The position numbers and the translations under genes were made by a program. Positions 13,851 through 23,541 of a stretch of DNA of 31,782 bases are shown in pieces. How positions within the stretch are numbered: position 1 is the stretch's first letter; the number at the start of each line of letters is the position of its first letter. Source of the DNA: Christensenella sp. UBA6880 (lineage in GTDB: Bacteria; Bacillota; Clostridia; Christensenellales; CAG-917); NCBI GenBank assembly GCA_002449145.1, contig DKCG01000026.1, positions 162,720-194,501 of the forward strand. The letters run 5' to 3'. The notes beneath the pieces are model-generated. The model saw only the letters and a list, made by a program, of their open reading frames with translations, was not told the DNA's origin and searched no databases.

Positions 13851-14690
13851 ATGCTTAAAGTAGAACACTTGAAAAAAACTTACCCAAAGAGCGACAGAGT
13901 CGCGGTTGACGATATATCTTTTGAATTGCGTCCGGGCGAAATCTTCGGATTTCTCGGACAAAACGGCGCGGGCAAATCCACGACGATAAAGTGCCTCACG
14001 GGCATACTGCCTTTTGACAGTGGCACGATAACCATCTGCGGTCACGACATCGTGAAAGAGCCGATAAAAGCCAAGATGGAAATGGGTTACGTTCCCGACA
14101 ACCATTCCGTTTACGAACGTCTTACGGGAAGGGAATACGTCAACTACGTCGCCGACCTTTACAAAGTTCCCTCACTCGTGCGTACCGAACGTATCGATCG
14201 CTATGCCAAACTTTTCAAACTCGAAAACGCGATCGACAGACAAATCAAGTCGTATTCGCACGGTATGAAACAAAAGATTTGTATCATCGCTGCGCTCATT
14301 CACGATCCGAAACTTTGGGTGCTTGACGAACCTATGATGGGTCTTGACCCGCAATCGACTGCCGAAATCATCTCGTATATGAGAGAGCATTGCGCAAAGG
14401 GCAACACGGTTTTCTTTTCGAGTCACAACCTCGACCTCGTGAAGAAACTCTGCCACAGAGCGGCAATCGTCAACGACGGACATCTCATCGACATAATCGA
14501 CCTTGCCGGCAACGACGCGAACAAGGCAAACCTCGAAGAAACCTTCTTCCGCGTTACCGGAACTTACGATGAAAGATTGTTTGAGGACTATGTTGCGCAA
14601 GAAAGCCCGGATATGCGTCCTCAGTTGCCGCCTCAAAGCGATGAAGAAGTCGTCGTCGAAGAGATCGTGGACATCGTGGAGGAAAAGTGA
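13851..14690 (+). CDS. ABC exporter ATP-binding protein
   Basis: A 279-residue cytoplasmic ABC ATPase. Walker A is GQNGAGKST (36-44), the signature is YSHGMKQK (135-142, a non-canonical form seen in ABC-2-type exporters), Walker B is LWVLDEP with the catalytic glutamate E160, and the switch histidine is H192 in FFSSHNLD. The profile is that of ATPases that pair with ABC-2-type permeases (drug, lantibiotic, Nat and related exporters). The last 40 residues form an acidic tail (VVVEEIVDIVEE) beyond the usual end of the domain. A GAAGGAGAA ribosome site precedes the ATG. The stop overlaps the next ATG by one base, so ATPase and permease are translationally coupled. Confidence 0.93.
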   Translation: MLKVEHLKKTYPKSDRVAVDDISFELRPGEIFGFLGQNGAGKSTTIKCLTGILPFDSGTITICGHDIVKEPIKAKMEMGYVPDNHSVYERLTGREYVNYVADLYKVPSLVRTERIDRYAKLFKLENAIDRQIKSYSHGMKQKICIIAALIHDPKLWVLDEPMMGLDPQSTAEIISYMREHCAKGNTVFFSSHNLDLVKKLCHRAAIVNDGHLIDIIDLAGNDANKANLEETFFRVTGTYDERLFEDYVAQESPDMRPQLPPQSDEEVVVEEIVDIVEEK

Positions 14691-16396
14691 TGGAAAAAAC
14701 TCCGTTTTCTATGCAGAGCGTGAAAACGCTTTTCAGACTCGACCTCAAATCGAGATACGGCATTTCGCAGGGTACGGGGCATTTGAAAAAACTCGCACAA
14801 GCGGGCAACGCGCTGTTCTTTATCCTCGTTTACGCCGTGCTTGTGACGGGCATATATTATTTGAGCAACGTATTCGTGACCCGTTCGGGCTTGCGTATCG
14901 AGTTTTTGGTTATCATTGCGACGTTTACGATTGCGCTTGCAACCATAATTTCGACGAGTACGGTCATTAAAAACCTATATCAGAACGGCGACAACGAAAT
15001 GCTGTTGCGCTTTCCCGTCAGCGGCAAAGAGATTCTCGTTGCAAAATCCATTTACTGCTATTTGCACAATCTCGTCACCTGCTTGCTCACTATGCTTCCG
15101 TTCTATATCTCGTTCGGAATCGTGACGCACGCAAGCGTTGGCGACTACTTTGCTTATATCGGCATAGTGCTTTTGAGTACGCTTTTGCCGTTCTTTATCG
15201 CAAACATAATCGCCGTGCCCGTTATGAAGGTGCTCAACCTCGTAAAGAATCAGTTTCTTTTGGTGCTGATTTTCACGATTATCGTGATTTGCGGTGTGTT
15301 CGTGCTCTACCTCGTGTCCCTCAGCAACGTGTTGAAATATCTCAAAGATTCCAATCAAACGATATTCTCTGCGGATATGATTGCAAGATACAAGCACTTT
15401 GCGCAAAACGCATATCCGTTCAACTGGTATGCGGAAATCATAAACGGAAGAAAATACGCAGGGCTTTCAAACGGTCAATACGCGTTGAGATTCCTCTATA
15501 TGTTCCTCGTCAACGTAGCGTTCGGCGTGGGCGCGTACTTCGTGACCACGAGAGAGTACTACAAAACCATTCTTTACGGAATCGAAACGCAAAAGGCTTC
15601 TTTCAAAAAGAAAATCAAAGACGTGCGCCGTCCGGTGTGGTACGCGCTTTTCAGACGTGAGTTCTATCTCATTCTGAGAAGTTTCAACTATTCCTTCCAG
15701 TACTTCGCAATGGCGTGCGCCGCGCCCGTAATGGTGTTTTTCTGCAACAGACTCGCCGCCACTATGGGTACGGAAAGCGTCGGCGCGAGCATTATGCCCG
15801 GTCTTACGCTTATGGTTATCGTCATATTCGTCACGATTATCGTGTCGTTTGCCTCGACTTGCATATCGAGGGAAGGCAACTGCTTCTACCACACGAAGAT
15901 AATACCCGTAAGTTACACCAATCAGATTCTCGTCAAGTTCTTGCTTTACACGATGACGGGTTCGCTTTCGGTTGCGCTCTCTTGCGCGGTTTCGGGCGGA
16001 TACTACACGAGCGAGGCGGGCGGACATTTGCTTACGCCGCTTGACGTGGGCGCGATTTTCGGCATTGCGGAAATGCTCGTTTTGAGCCTCACTTGCCTCA
16101 GTATGATTGCGGACATCAAGTCCCCGACGTTCAACGTATCGGGCGACGGCGAACTTGTGGCGGCAAACAAAAACGTCGCTCTCGCACTCATCGTCGGCAT
16201 CGTGGCGGCAATCGCATATGGTCTGTTCACTATGTTGTTCAGTTTCTTCCCGTTTTCGATAGGCGGTGTGCCGATCGGCGGAAATATGAACGCGATATAC
16301 CTCATTTTGAGCGGCGTAACGCTTCTGTTGCTCGCAGGTTCGCTTGCGGGACTTTTCGTCAACCTCAACAAGCGTTATCAAAAAATCATTCCGTAA
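14690..16396 (+). CDS. large ABC exporter permease
   Basis: A 568-residue membrane protein with roughly 12 hydrophobic helices, about twice the usual ABC-2 subunit, as in permeases that contain both halves of the transmembrane unit in one chain. Its N terminus is cytoplasmic and basic (LFRLDLKSRYGISQGTGHLKKL). Between helices lie KNLYQNGDNEMLLRFPVSGKEIL, which resembles the coupling segment of large ABC-2 permeases, and a second hydrophilic stretch (KTILYGIETQKASFKKKIKDVRRP). No large extracellular domain is visible. The ATG overlaps the ATPase stop; GGAGG lies in the ATPase's last codons. It is followed after 18 bases by the first surface-protein gene. The cargo is unknown. Confidence 0.88.
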   Translation: MEKTPFSMQSVKTLFRLDLKSRYGISQGTGHLKKLAQAGNALFFILVYAVLVTGIYYLSNVFVTRSGLRIEFLVIIATFTIALATIISTSTVIKNLYQNGDNEMLLRFPVSGKEILVAKSIYCYLHNLVTCLLTMLPFYISFGIVTHASVGDYFAYIGIVLLSTLLPFFIANIIAVPVMKVLNLVKNQFLLVLIFTIIVICGVFVLYLVSLSNVLKYLKDSNQTIFSADMIARYKHFAQNAYPFNWYAEIINGRKYAGLSNGQYALRFLYMFLVNVAFGVGAYFVTTREYYKTILYGIETQKASFKKKIKDVRRPVWYALFRREFYLILRSFNYSFQYFAMACAAPVMVFFCNRLAATMGTESVGASIMPGLTLMVIVIFVTIIVSFASTCISREGNCFYHTKIIPVSYTNQILVKFLLYTMTGSLSVALSCAVSGGYYTSEAGGHLLTPLDVGAIFGIAEMLVLSLTCLSMIADIKSPTFNVSGDGELVAANKNVALALIVGIVAAIAYGLFTMLFSFFPFSIGGVPIGGNMNAIYLILSGVTLLLLAGSLAGLFVNLNKRYQKIIP

Positions 16397-16414
16397 GAAA
16401 AGGAAATTCGCATT

Positions 16415-19330
16415 ATGAAAAAAGTGATGATAGGTATACTCATTCTTATACCGATTATTATTCTTCTCGTCGTCGCGATGGTTTCCTCGATCGTTTCGGC
16501 GCAAGCGCATATTGCGGTTGAAAATATAGAATTAAAGTATAAGGATTCGGACAATACCATATACGAACTTCCGCTGAATTTCAAAGACGTAGCGGACAAA
16601 GTGGTCAATCTCAAAGATTATCTCGACGTCGTCGTTTCCCCTCAAAAGGCGAACAATTACACCATAGAGTGGAAGATTTCCGGTGATATATCCTACACCG
16701 ACAGCGAGTATGAGAACAAATACAAACAGTATATAAACAATCCGTCGTCGAGTGCGAAAGTGTGGCCTGCTGCTACCTTCGTCGACGAGAACGGAAACGA
16801 AACGGCGTCCAGCACGTCGGGCAAAATCGTCATCGGCTCGTACTGTACGTTTACGGTGCAGGTGGTTGCCGAAAACGTCAGCAAAACCATCGGCGTAAAA
16901 GTGGTCGGCTATGACGTTGAACGCGTGGAAGTGCGTGCGCAGAGCGGCGAGGGCAAACTCTCGGTTGGCGAATCGGTGCGCCTCATTCCGTCCTATACGC
17001 CCATTGACAGCATCGTCAACGACAGCGAGTGGACGAGTTCCGATACGCAAGTGGCAATCGTCGACCAAAACGGCGTAGTAACCGGCGTCGGCGAAGGCAA
17101 AGCGGTCATATCTCACGGCGCAAGCGTGTTCTCGACGGGTGCAAAGGTCTACGGCACTTGCGAAGTCGAAGTAAGCGCAAACGGCGCAAGCGTGCGCTAC
17201 GGCAGCAGAATCGTGACGAGCAAATCTACGCTCACGCTTTCCGAACTCGGCATAAGCGGCGAAGCGGTAGCGGTCAGCGGTTGCACGATTGAAAAAGGCG
17301 AAGTTAAAATAACCGCAAACAAGGCGGTTTTGAGCGTAAACGGCAAGAATTTCGAAATCGAAAAGTGCGATGCGGACGAAATCGTCATAAACAACAAAGA
17401 TTTCTACGAATACCGCGACGACGGCTACGTTCTGGCTGTTGGCGAGCATACTCTCAAACTCTCTGCGATTTGGGCGGATATGACCAACGAAACCGTTTTG
17501 ACGAACGTTTCGTGGAAGTCCAACAACGAAAGCGTTGCGACCGTCAATGAAAAAGGCGAAGTCAAAGGCGTTTCGCGCGGTCTTGCAACGATAACGGCAA
17601 CCGCAAACGGAAAGAGTGCGAGCGTGACGATAAACGTTCAAAACAAACTCGCTTCCGTGCAACTTCGCACATCGCAAGCCTCGCTTGCCGTCGGTCTTGC
17701 AAGAGAAACGGTGTTTGCAAGCCAAAGATTCCTCAATCCCACGAGCGTAAGAAGCGACGATACGAAGATTGCAAACAGCACTCTCATAGTCGTTCAAGGC
17801 GAGCCCGAAAACGCAACCGCCGAAGAACTCGATTTGTTCTATTCCTCGTTCAACTTCGAGGTGGTAGAGGGCGGCGAATATGCGCACTTCGACCAAACCG
17901 TGCGCAACAAACTCGTTTTCAGCGACGAGGGCAAGGCTCTCGAGGGCAAGGGCAAGCAAAGCATAAAAGTCAGAGTGAGCGCAAAATATCCCAAGTACGA
18001 GGGTATGAGTAAGTTCACGACGCAAGAAGTCACAATCAACGCAATCTACGGCGTTGCGGTGTCCTCCGTTGCCGAAATCGAGGTTGCGGCAAAAAATCAA
18101 CGCGCCTATGCAGAAGCGGAAGGGAATATTATTCCTTCTCAAATCAAATACGAAATCACCAACGCTTACGACTCGAGCGTATACCGCGTGCGTACGAATC
18201 CCTCGTCGAAAACAACGTATGCGATTTGTTTCGAGGGTAACGTCGGCTATACTATTGCAGAGCAAGGCGAACATCTCGTAGGTCCGGACGAACGACTCAA
18301 TTTCTACGGCGACGTGTACGGCAACAACTTTATGTTGTCCACCGAAACCAACCAACTCGACGAAAACACCAAAATTATGCGTATATCGTGGTCGAACGTC
18401 ACGATGTCCAACCTCATTTTGCGTGCCAACAATATTGCCGAAGACAAGACCGAAAACACACTTGAAAGTGCGGAAGACACCAAAGATTTTACGGGCATTT
18501 TGGGCATTATCGGCAGCCACGTCAGTTGGGACACTTATCGCCTCGAAAACGTCAGAATGGAATATTGCATCCTTGAAAACGCAAAAGAGGCGATCAACGT
18601 CAACAATTCGGATGCGACGTTTGACGGTTGCATAATCAGAAACCTCAAATTTATGGGCATAAACACCCAATGTCGTATGCACAGCGACGGCGAAGTGTTC
18701 TATCCGTACTACGCACACTTGAATTTCCACAACATCGTGTTTTCCAACACACTCGGCTCGGTTGCGGTTGTCAACTATGAGAATTATACGATAAAAGGCA
18801 AAGTCACAGACTACCGCTTTGCTGCCACGGCAGAGGAAAACGACAAGTGGTTTATGGACAAATTCTATGCAAACGGCATAAACTTCGTCCTCAATCAGAC
18901 GGGCTTTATCGACGCGTACAACTGGCAACCCGTTTCGAGCGCGACGCTTATCGACGCAGGCAACGAGTATCTCAACACTTTGATTGCGAATGCAAGCGAC
19001 GAGGTTATGAGAACCAACTCTTTCTTCGAATCGCGCAGAATCATCGACTCGAAGGACGCGTGCTGGATTCACATCGCTTTTGTTTCGGCAGGCGTTACAA
19101 CAAACTTCACAATTGAAAAGGTATATAGTCAAATCACCACGCAAGATAAGCGTCTTTCGTACATTAATACGGCGGATATGCAAGTGGAAAACACAGGCAT
19201 AACAGGTGCAGGCGAGAAAATACTTAAAAACGTGTCGGCGGGTATATGGGGCTACGACAATAAGCAAAACATCCAGCCCACGACGACGTATCAGGTCAAC
19301 GACGCACTGATCGACAGATTGCACAAGTGA
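16415..19330 (+). CDS. giant anchored surface protein 1 (Ig-like plus beta-helix-like)
   Basis: A 971-residue protein. Residues 1-29 are MKKVMIGILILIPII plus further hydrophobic residues: an uncleaved anchor or a signal peptide with a possible VSA-QA cut. Two bacterial Ig-like (Big_2-type) domains follow, about 168-255 (TDSxVNDSEWTSSD..., VVTGVGEGKAVIS) and 338-409 (VSWKSNNESVATVNEKGEVK). About 625-795 has short strands with Asn, Gly and Ile turns (FYGDVYGNNFML, NVTMSNLILRANN, TFDGCIIRNL), suggesting a right-handed parallel beta-helix. The C-terminal tail ends TTTYQVNDALIDRLHK. No LPXTG or other sorting signal is visible, so attachment would be by the N-terminal helix. It has an AAAGGAAA ribosome site 18 bases after the permease. 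It is paralogous to the next gene. Function is unknown; adhesin, cell-wall or matrix roles are possible. Confidence 0.85.
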   Translation: MKKVMIGILILIPIIILLVVAMVSSIVSAQAHIAVENIELKYKDSDNTIYELPLNFKDVADKVVNLKDYLDVVVSPQKANNYTIEWKISGDISYTDSEYENKYKQYINNPSSSAKVWPAATFVDENGNETASSTSGKIVIGSYCTFTVQVVAENVSKTIGVKVVGYDVERVEVRAQSGEGKLSVGESVRLIPSYTPIDSIVNDSEWTSSDTQVAIVDQNGVVTGVGEGKAVISHGASVFSTGAKVYGTCEVEVSANGASVRYGSRIVTSKSTLTLSELGISGEAVAVSGCTIEKGEVKITANKAVLSVNGKNFEIEKCDADEIVINNKDFYEYRDDGYVLAVGEHTLKLSAIWADMTNETVLTNVSWKSNNESVATVNEKGEVKGVSRGLATITATANGKSASVTINVQNKLASVQLRTSQASLAVGLARETVFASQRFLNPTSVRSDDTKIANSTLIVVQGEPENATAEELDLFYSSFNFEVVEGGEYAHFDQTVRNKLVFSDEGKALEGKGKQSIKVRVSAKYPKYEGMSKFTTQEVTINAIYGVAVSSVAEIEVAAKNQRAYAEAEGNIIPSQIKYEITNAYDSSVYRVRTNPSSKTTYAICFEGNVGYTIAEQGEHLVGPDERLNFYGDVYGNNFMLSTETNQLDENTKIMRISWSNVTMSNLILRANNIAEDKTENTLESAEDTKDFTGILGIIGSHVSWDTYRLENVRMEYCILENAKEAINVNNSDATFDGCIIRNLKFMGINTQCRMHSDGEVFYPYYAHLNFHNIVFSNTLGSVAVVNYENYTIKGKVTDYRFAATAEENDKWFMDKFYANGINFVLNQTGFIDAYNWQPVSSATLIDAGNEYLNTLIANASDEVMRTNSFFESRRIIDSKDACWIHIAFVSAGVTTNFTIEKVYSQITTQDKRLSYINTADMQVENTGITGAGEKILKNVSAGIWGYDNKQNIQPTTTYQVNDALIDRLHK

Positions 19331-19355
19331 TTTACCAAATTGCAAAGGATAGACT

Positions 19356-22300
19356 ATGAAGAAAGTAATGATTGGAATCTTAATCCTCATACCGATAATC
19401 GTTTTGGTTGTCGTTGCGCTTGTGTCCGTCATCGTGTCGATGAGCGCTCATATCGCTGTTGAGGATTTGCAGTTGCTCGACAAAAACGGCAAGGAAATAT
19501 ACGACCTTCAAATACCTCTCGACGAGGTTTCTAACGTCAACATCTACAACTATCTCGATGCGAAAATTTACCCCGAAAAAGCCACCGACAAGACGGTCGA
19601 GTGGCAAATCGTGGGGGACGTTGTGTACACGGACTTACAATCCGAAGCAAGCAGAAACGAATATCTTGCAAAACGATCCGCACTTACGGCGGAACTGGAA
19701 ACCGAACTCGCTCAAGGCTCTTTTTCTACGACGGAAAGGCAAAATGCCTACAATATCGCACGTGGCAAGTACTACAAGGATTCGTCCCTTATAATTGCCG
19801 AAATGGCGGATATTTTGCTTGAAAAGGTATATCCGGCGGCGGCTTTCGTCGACGAAAACGGCAAGGAAGTCGAGTCGAACACGACCGGCAAAATGATTGT
19901 CAGTTCCTTTTGCAAATTCACCGTGCGCGCTCAAGCGGAAACCGTGTCCAAAACCCTCACCGTGTCCGTAATGGGCTACGACGTTGAAAGAGTTGAACTC
20001 GCTGTCGGCGAGGACGAAACGACAACGTTGGGCGTTGGCGAATCTATGCGTATTCTCGCTTCCTATACGCCGATTGACAGCATCGTCAATCACACGATTT
20101 GGCAAGTCGAGGACGAAAACGTTGCGACCGTTGACTCAAACGGCGTTATCACCGCTCTCAAAGAGGGGCAAACGACGATATGTTTGCGCGCAAGCGTGTA
20201 TTCCACCGAAAACGTCAATGCAATCGAATACGTCGAAGGCAAAATCGATATTATCGTCGAGCAGAAGGGCGCAAGTTCTCGCTTCGGCGAAAACCTCGTG
20301 ACGAGCAAAAAATCTTTGACTCTCGAAGAAATCGGCGTCGTGAAAGAGGATATAACAAACGTTAACGGCGCAACGGTGGACGAATCGGGAATTTTGACAA
20401 TGACCGAAAATACCGCCGTGATAACCGTAAAGAACGGCGCACGACTCACTATCGAGAGTTGCGTTGACGGCGAAGTCACAATCAACAACAGTCGTTTTTA
20501 CGAAAACGGAAGCGGCTACGTTCTTTCCGTCGGCGAAAATATGCTAGACCTCGATTTGGTGTGGAAAGATATGCTCGAAACCCACGCAATCGAAAATGCA
20601 GTGTGGTCGTCCTCGAACGAGAGCGTTGCAACGGTCAACGACAAGGGCGAAGTCAAGGGCGTTTCGAGCGGCGTTGCGACAATCACCGCAACCGTCGGAC
20701 GCAAATCCACGAGCATAACTATAAACGTACAGCGCAAACTTTCGCAAATTCAACTTCGCACGTCGGACGCGTCGCTTGCCATAGGCATTGCGCGCGAAAC
20801 CGTTTTTGCAAGCGAAAGATATATCGACGTGAAAGCGAGCAACGCAAAGACGGCAAACTACACGCACGTTATCGTGCAAGGCGAACCCGAAAACGCAACA
20901 GTCGCACAACTTGCCGATTTCTATTCCGCATACGTTTTTGAAATCGTAGAGGGCTGCGAGTACGCCTCTATGGATACGCTCGTTGCCAACAAAGTCGTGT
21001 TCAACGACTCACTCGAAGGCAAGGGCAAGCAAAAAGTGGTCGTCAAGGTCAGCGCAAGATACCCCAAGTACGAGGGTATGACGAGATTCACCACCGAAAC
21101 CGTCACTTTGAACGTAGTCTACGGCGTTGCGGTGAGCAATATCGACGAGTTGCTCAAAGCGTGCGACGATCAAAAAGCGTACGCAAAGAGCGAAGAAAAT
21201 ATAAAGAGCGAAGAAAAAGAGGTTTGGCGCAACGAAGCCTATGATGCGGTTTACATTGTCGAAAACACTTCGTTGTCAAAGCAGACATATGCAATTTGTT
21301 TGGAAGGCGATTGCAGATTCAAAGAGGAATATGACGACGAAGGCAAAGTTAAAGAAACTATTAATTACTATAGTTGTGTTTGGTTGTATGGTGACGTATA
21401 CGGCAACAATCACAAAATCTCTGCTTCGCAAGGTCAAAGCGTCAACAGTTATATGGTTCAAATCGGTCAAAACGGCGTAACGATAAGCAACATTATCCTC
21501 AGAGCGACCGAAATCGACGGGAAAGACGAAATCTCGAATGCGGAAGATACAACTTCGTTTACCGGTCACGTTATGAGAGTCGGCGACGAATGGTTCAGAT
21601 ACGGCGAGGAAGACGGCGGCGGAATCACAATCGAATATTCAATTATCGAAAACGGTAAACAAGGCGTTAACGTGTTTAATGCGGATGTTTCGTTTACGGG
21701 ATGCATAGTGAGAAATATCACGCAAGCAGCGTTTTATGTGCCTATAAGAATGAACGATACGGATGACATCGATCCTACGACGCAAAAGAAAATAGTAAAG
21801 CCTTGCTATTCTCACGTCAACTTGCACAACATCATAAGTTCGAATACGCTCGGTTCGCTGATGTCAATAGCCTACGAGCATTACACGATGAAATCGGGTA
21901 CGCAATACAGATTTGTCAATCAAACGAAGAACAAGGATAAGGACGGGGCTTACGCAAAGGAAAACGAGGATTATTTCATAAAGTATTTCTACAATGCGGG
22001 CATAAACGCCATCGTAAGACAAACGGGCTTCTTTATGGCGTACAACTGGCAGGACATCGACAATGCAAAACTCATTCAAACAGGCAACGAGGGTATAGAT
22101 ACTGTCCTTGCAAGTTATTTTGGACAACTCGTGCGCAACTGTCCTCAATTCGACTCGTTTAGATATATCGATACGAATGATAAAAAAGACTACCTTCATC
22201 TTGCATTCATTGTGTCGGGCGTTGACGTACATAACGGAATTATCGACGCACCGACGTATCTCGATTTGAGAATGGAAGAAGAAATGATAAATTGCGTTGA

Positions 22301-22463
22301 TTTGAAAGACGTTGATATGTCGGCGTCGGGAATGCCGCAATTCTTGCAATCGATTGTGGATAATCTTTCGCTCAAAGTTTACGGATATGCAAATACGGCG
22401 GCAATAACGCCGAGTTCGACGTATCAAGTCAACAATGCGTTGATTGAAAAAATCCATTCGTAA
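19356..22463 (+). CDS. giant anchored surface protein 2, paralog of surface protein 1
   Basis: A 1035-residue paralog of the preceding protein, colinear from end to end. The first 15 residues (MKKVMIGILILIPII) are identical. Shared landmarks include DVERVE, SYTPIDSIVN, NESVATVN, VVQGEPENAT or its variant, RYPKYEGM-type and GVAVS segments, YGDVYGNN, GCIVRN and the tail TYQVNNALIEKIH. It differs by an insertion of about 60 residues (roughly 94-158) that looks helical and charged (EYLAKRSALTAELETELAQG), placed before the first Ig-like domain. The beta-helix-like region is about 670-845. A GCAAAGGATAG site lies upstream. It is the last gene of the operon, ended by the hairpin at 22567-22595. No enzymatic motif was recognised in either paralog. 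Confidence 0.85.
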   Translation: MKKVMIGILILIPIIVLVVVALVSVIVSMSAHIAVEDLQLLDKNGKEIYDLQIPLDEVSNVNIYNYLDAKIYPEKATDKTVEWQIVGDVVYTDLQSEASRNEYLAKRSALTAELETELAQGSFSTTERQNAYNIARGKYYKDSSLIIAEMADILLEKVYPAAAFVDENGKEVESNTTGKMIVSSFCKFTVRAQAETVSKTLTVSVMGYDVERVELAVGEDETTTLGVGESMRILASYTPIDSIVNHTIWQVEDENVATVDSNGVITALKEGQTTICLRASVYSTENVNAIEYVEGKIDIIVEQKGASSRFGENLVTSKKSLTLEEIGVVKEDITNVNGATVDESGILTMTENTAVITVKNGARLTIESCVDGEVTINNSRFYENGSGYVLSVGENMLDLDLVWKDMLETHAIENAVWSSSNESVATVNDKGEVKGVSSGVATITATVGRKSTSITINVQRKLSQIQLRTSDASLAIGIARETVFASERYIDVKASNAKTANYTHVIVQGEPENATVAQLADFYSAYVFEIVEGCEYASMDTLVANKVVFNDSLEGKGKQKVVVKVSARYPKYEGMTRFTTETVTLNVVYGVAVSNIDELLKACDDQKAYAKSEENIKSEEKEVWRNEAYDAVYIVENTSLSKQTYAICLEGDCRFKEEYDDEGKVKETINYYSCVWLYGDVYGNNHKISASQGQSVNSYMVQIGQNGVTISNIILRATEIDGKDEISNAEDTTSFTGHVMRVGDEWFRYGEEDGGGITIEYSIIENGKQGVNVFNADVSFTGCIVRNITQAAFYVPIRMNDTDDIDPTTQKKIVKPCYSHVNLHNIISSNTLGSLMSIAYEHYTMKSGTQYRFVNQTKNKDKDGAYAKENEDYFIKYFYNAGINAIVRQTGFFMAYNWQDIDNAKLIQTGNEGIDTVLASYFGQLVRNCPQFDSFRYIDTNDKKDYLHLAFIVSGVDVHNGIIDAPTYLDLRMEEEMINCVDLKDVDMSASGMPQFLQSIVDNLSLKVYGYANTAAITPSSTYQVNNALIEKIHS

Positions 22464-22566
22464 AGCGACGAAAAAAGCCGATTTTATCGCAAGAATTTGC
22501 GCATAACGGAATGTCAATTTATACCAACCTCGAGTTATACAAAAACGTTAAGCATAAAAAGCAAAA

Positions 22567-22595
22567 AAAGAATCTCGCAAGTTGCGAGATTCTTT
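22567..22595. terminator. bidirectional terminator between the surface-protein operon and the GH16 gene
   Basis: Perfect 13-bp stem (AAAGAATCTCGCA and complement) with a 3-base loop, A-run on the left and TTT within the right arm. It ends the convergent transcripts from both sides. Confidence 0.88.
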
Positions 22596-22643
22596 CGTTA
22601 TAGCGTGATTGTATTTTGATTATATTATCGTTTGCTCGTTTTA

Positions 22644-23510
22644 TCAGAAGGGACATTTCGAGTAGACTGCGACGTAATCGACGAGGAAGTCGATGGGGAA
22701 CGTTCCTTCGGGGTTCTCGAATACGCTGTTTGCAAACAAGAAGTCGGGTTTTGCCGCTTCGCCGTTGCTTCCGCCGATTTCGATAGAGAAGAACAGATAA
22801 TCGTCTTGCACGGTCGAAATGTATCTCTTGTCGGTGATTTCAAACACAAGTTGTCTGTCGTAATAGAAGCGGTAGTATTCGCTTGTCCAGTCAACGCCGA
22901 AAGTGTGCCAGCCGTCGTAAATGTTGACGTCAACGCCGCTAACCTTGTCCGAATTGATGAGAGTTTCCTTTTTGAGATAGTTGTCGCCGTAGTCGCCGAC
23001 GTGCACCGCGCATTGATAGGTGTCTTTGTCGGTGGGCATAACGTTCTTCAATCCGATGGGGTTGTAGTAGGGCGATTCCATAATGTCGATTTCGGCACCC
23101 GTAATGCTGACGTCGCTTGTGGGATTGCCGTTCATCATACCTTGCGGCATAAGCCAGAACGCCGACCAGATTCCGCTCGCTTTGGGAAGAAGCACTTTTG
23201 CCTCGAAATATCCGAAATGCGTTTCGTACTTGTTCATCGTGTCGATTGCGCCCATATAGAACTTGCCGTCCTCTTTTTGCACGGTGCGAAGCACGAGATT
23301 GCCGTCTTTCGTGAAGGCTTGGTCCTTATCCCAGTAGCCGCCTCTGCGGATTTCGTTGTGTACGTTCCAAACGCTCGTGTCAAGTTCGCCGTTGAAATCG
23401 TCGTAAAACAGCACTTTCGCTTCGTCTTTGTCGTTGCAACCGACGAAGAAAGAACACGAAAGAGTAAGCACAAGCACAAGAAGCACTGCAAAAACGATTT
23501 TTTTGTTCAT
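22644..23510 (-). CDS. glycoside hydrolase family 16 lipoprotein
   Basis: A 288-residue secreted enzyme. A signal peptide with a lipobox-like FFVGC (C25) anchors it to the outer face of the membrane. The GH16 beta-sandwich is marked by FYDDFNGELDTSVW near the N terminus, HFGYFEAKVLLP, IWSAFWLMPQG and the active-site GAEIDIMESPYY, where E140 is the nucleophile and E145 the acid/base. DGWHTFGVDWTSEYYRFYYDRQLV completes the family pattern. GH16 enzymes cleave beta-1,3 or beta-1,4 glucans or galactans; the form EIDIME with the extra residue is the laminarinase/lichenase-type motif, but substrate cannot be fixed. A GAGGGTAA ribosome site precedes the start. The neighbouring esterase lipoprotein on the same strand has its own terminator and promoter, so the two probably serve the same task from separate transcripts. 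Confidence 0.92.
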   Translation of the reverse strand: MNKKIVFAVLLVLVLTLSCSFFVGCNDKDEAKVLFYDDFNGELDTSVWNVHNEIRRGGYWDKDQAFTKDGNLVLRTVQKEDGKFYMGAIDTMNKYETHFGYFEAKVLLPKASGIWSAFWLMPQGMMNGNPTSDVSITGAEIDIMESPYYNPIGLKNVMPTDKDTYQCAVHVGDYGDNYLKKETLINSDKVSGVDVNIYDGWHTFGVDWTSEYYRFYYDRQLVFEITDKRYISTVQDDYLFFSIEIGGSNGEAAKPDFLFANSVFENPEGTFPIDFLVDYVAVYSKCPF

Positions 23511-23541
23511 AATTACCCTCGTTTTATTTTTTTACGTTTCT

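Noticed and set aside
16532..19432. 966-codon open frame antisense to the first surface protein
   Set aside because: Its translation is Cys/Arg/Val-rich without domain structure and lacks a ribosome site, and the sense frame has clear domains. The genome's codon use leaves the antisense frame open, as also seen opposite other genes.
16415..22463. Sortase-anchored adhesins
   Set aside because: Neither surface protein has an LPXTG-type C terminus; both end in a short hydrophilic tail.
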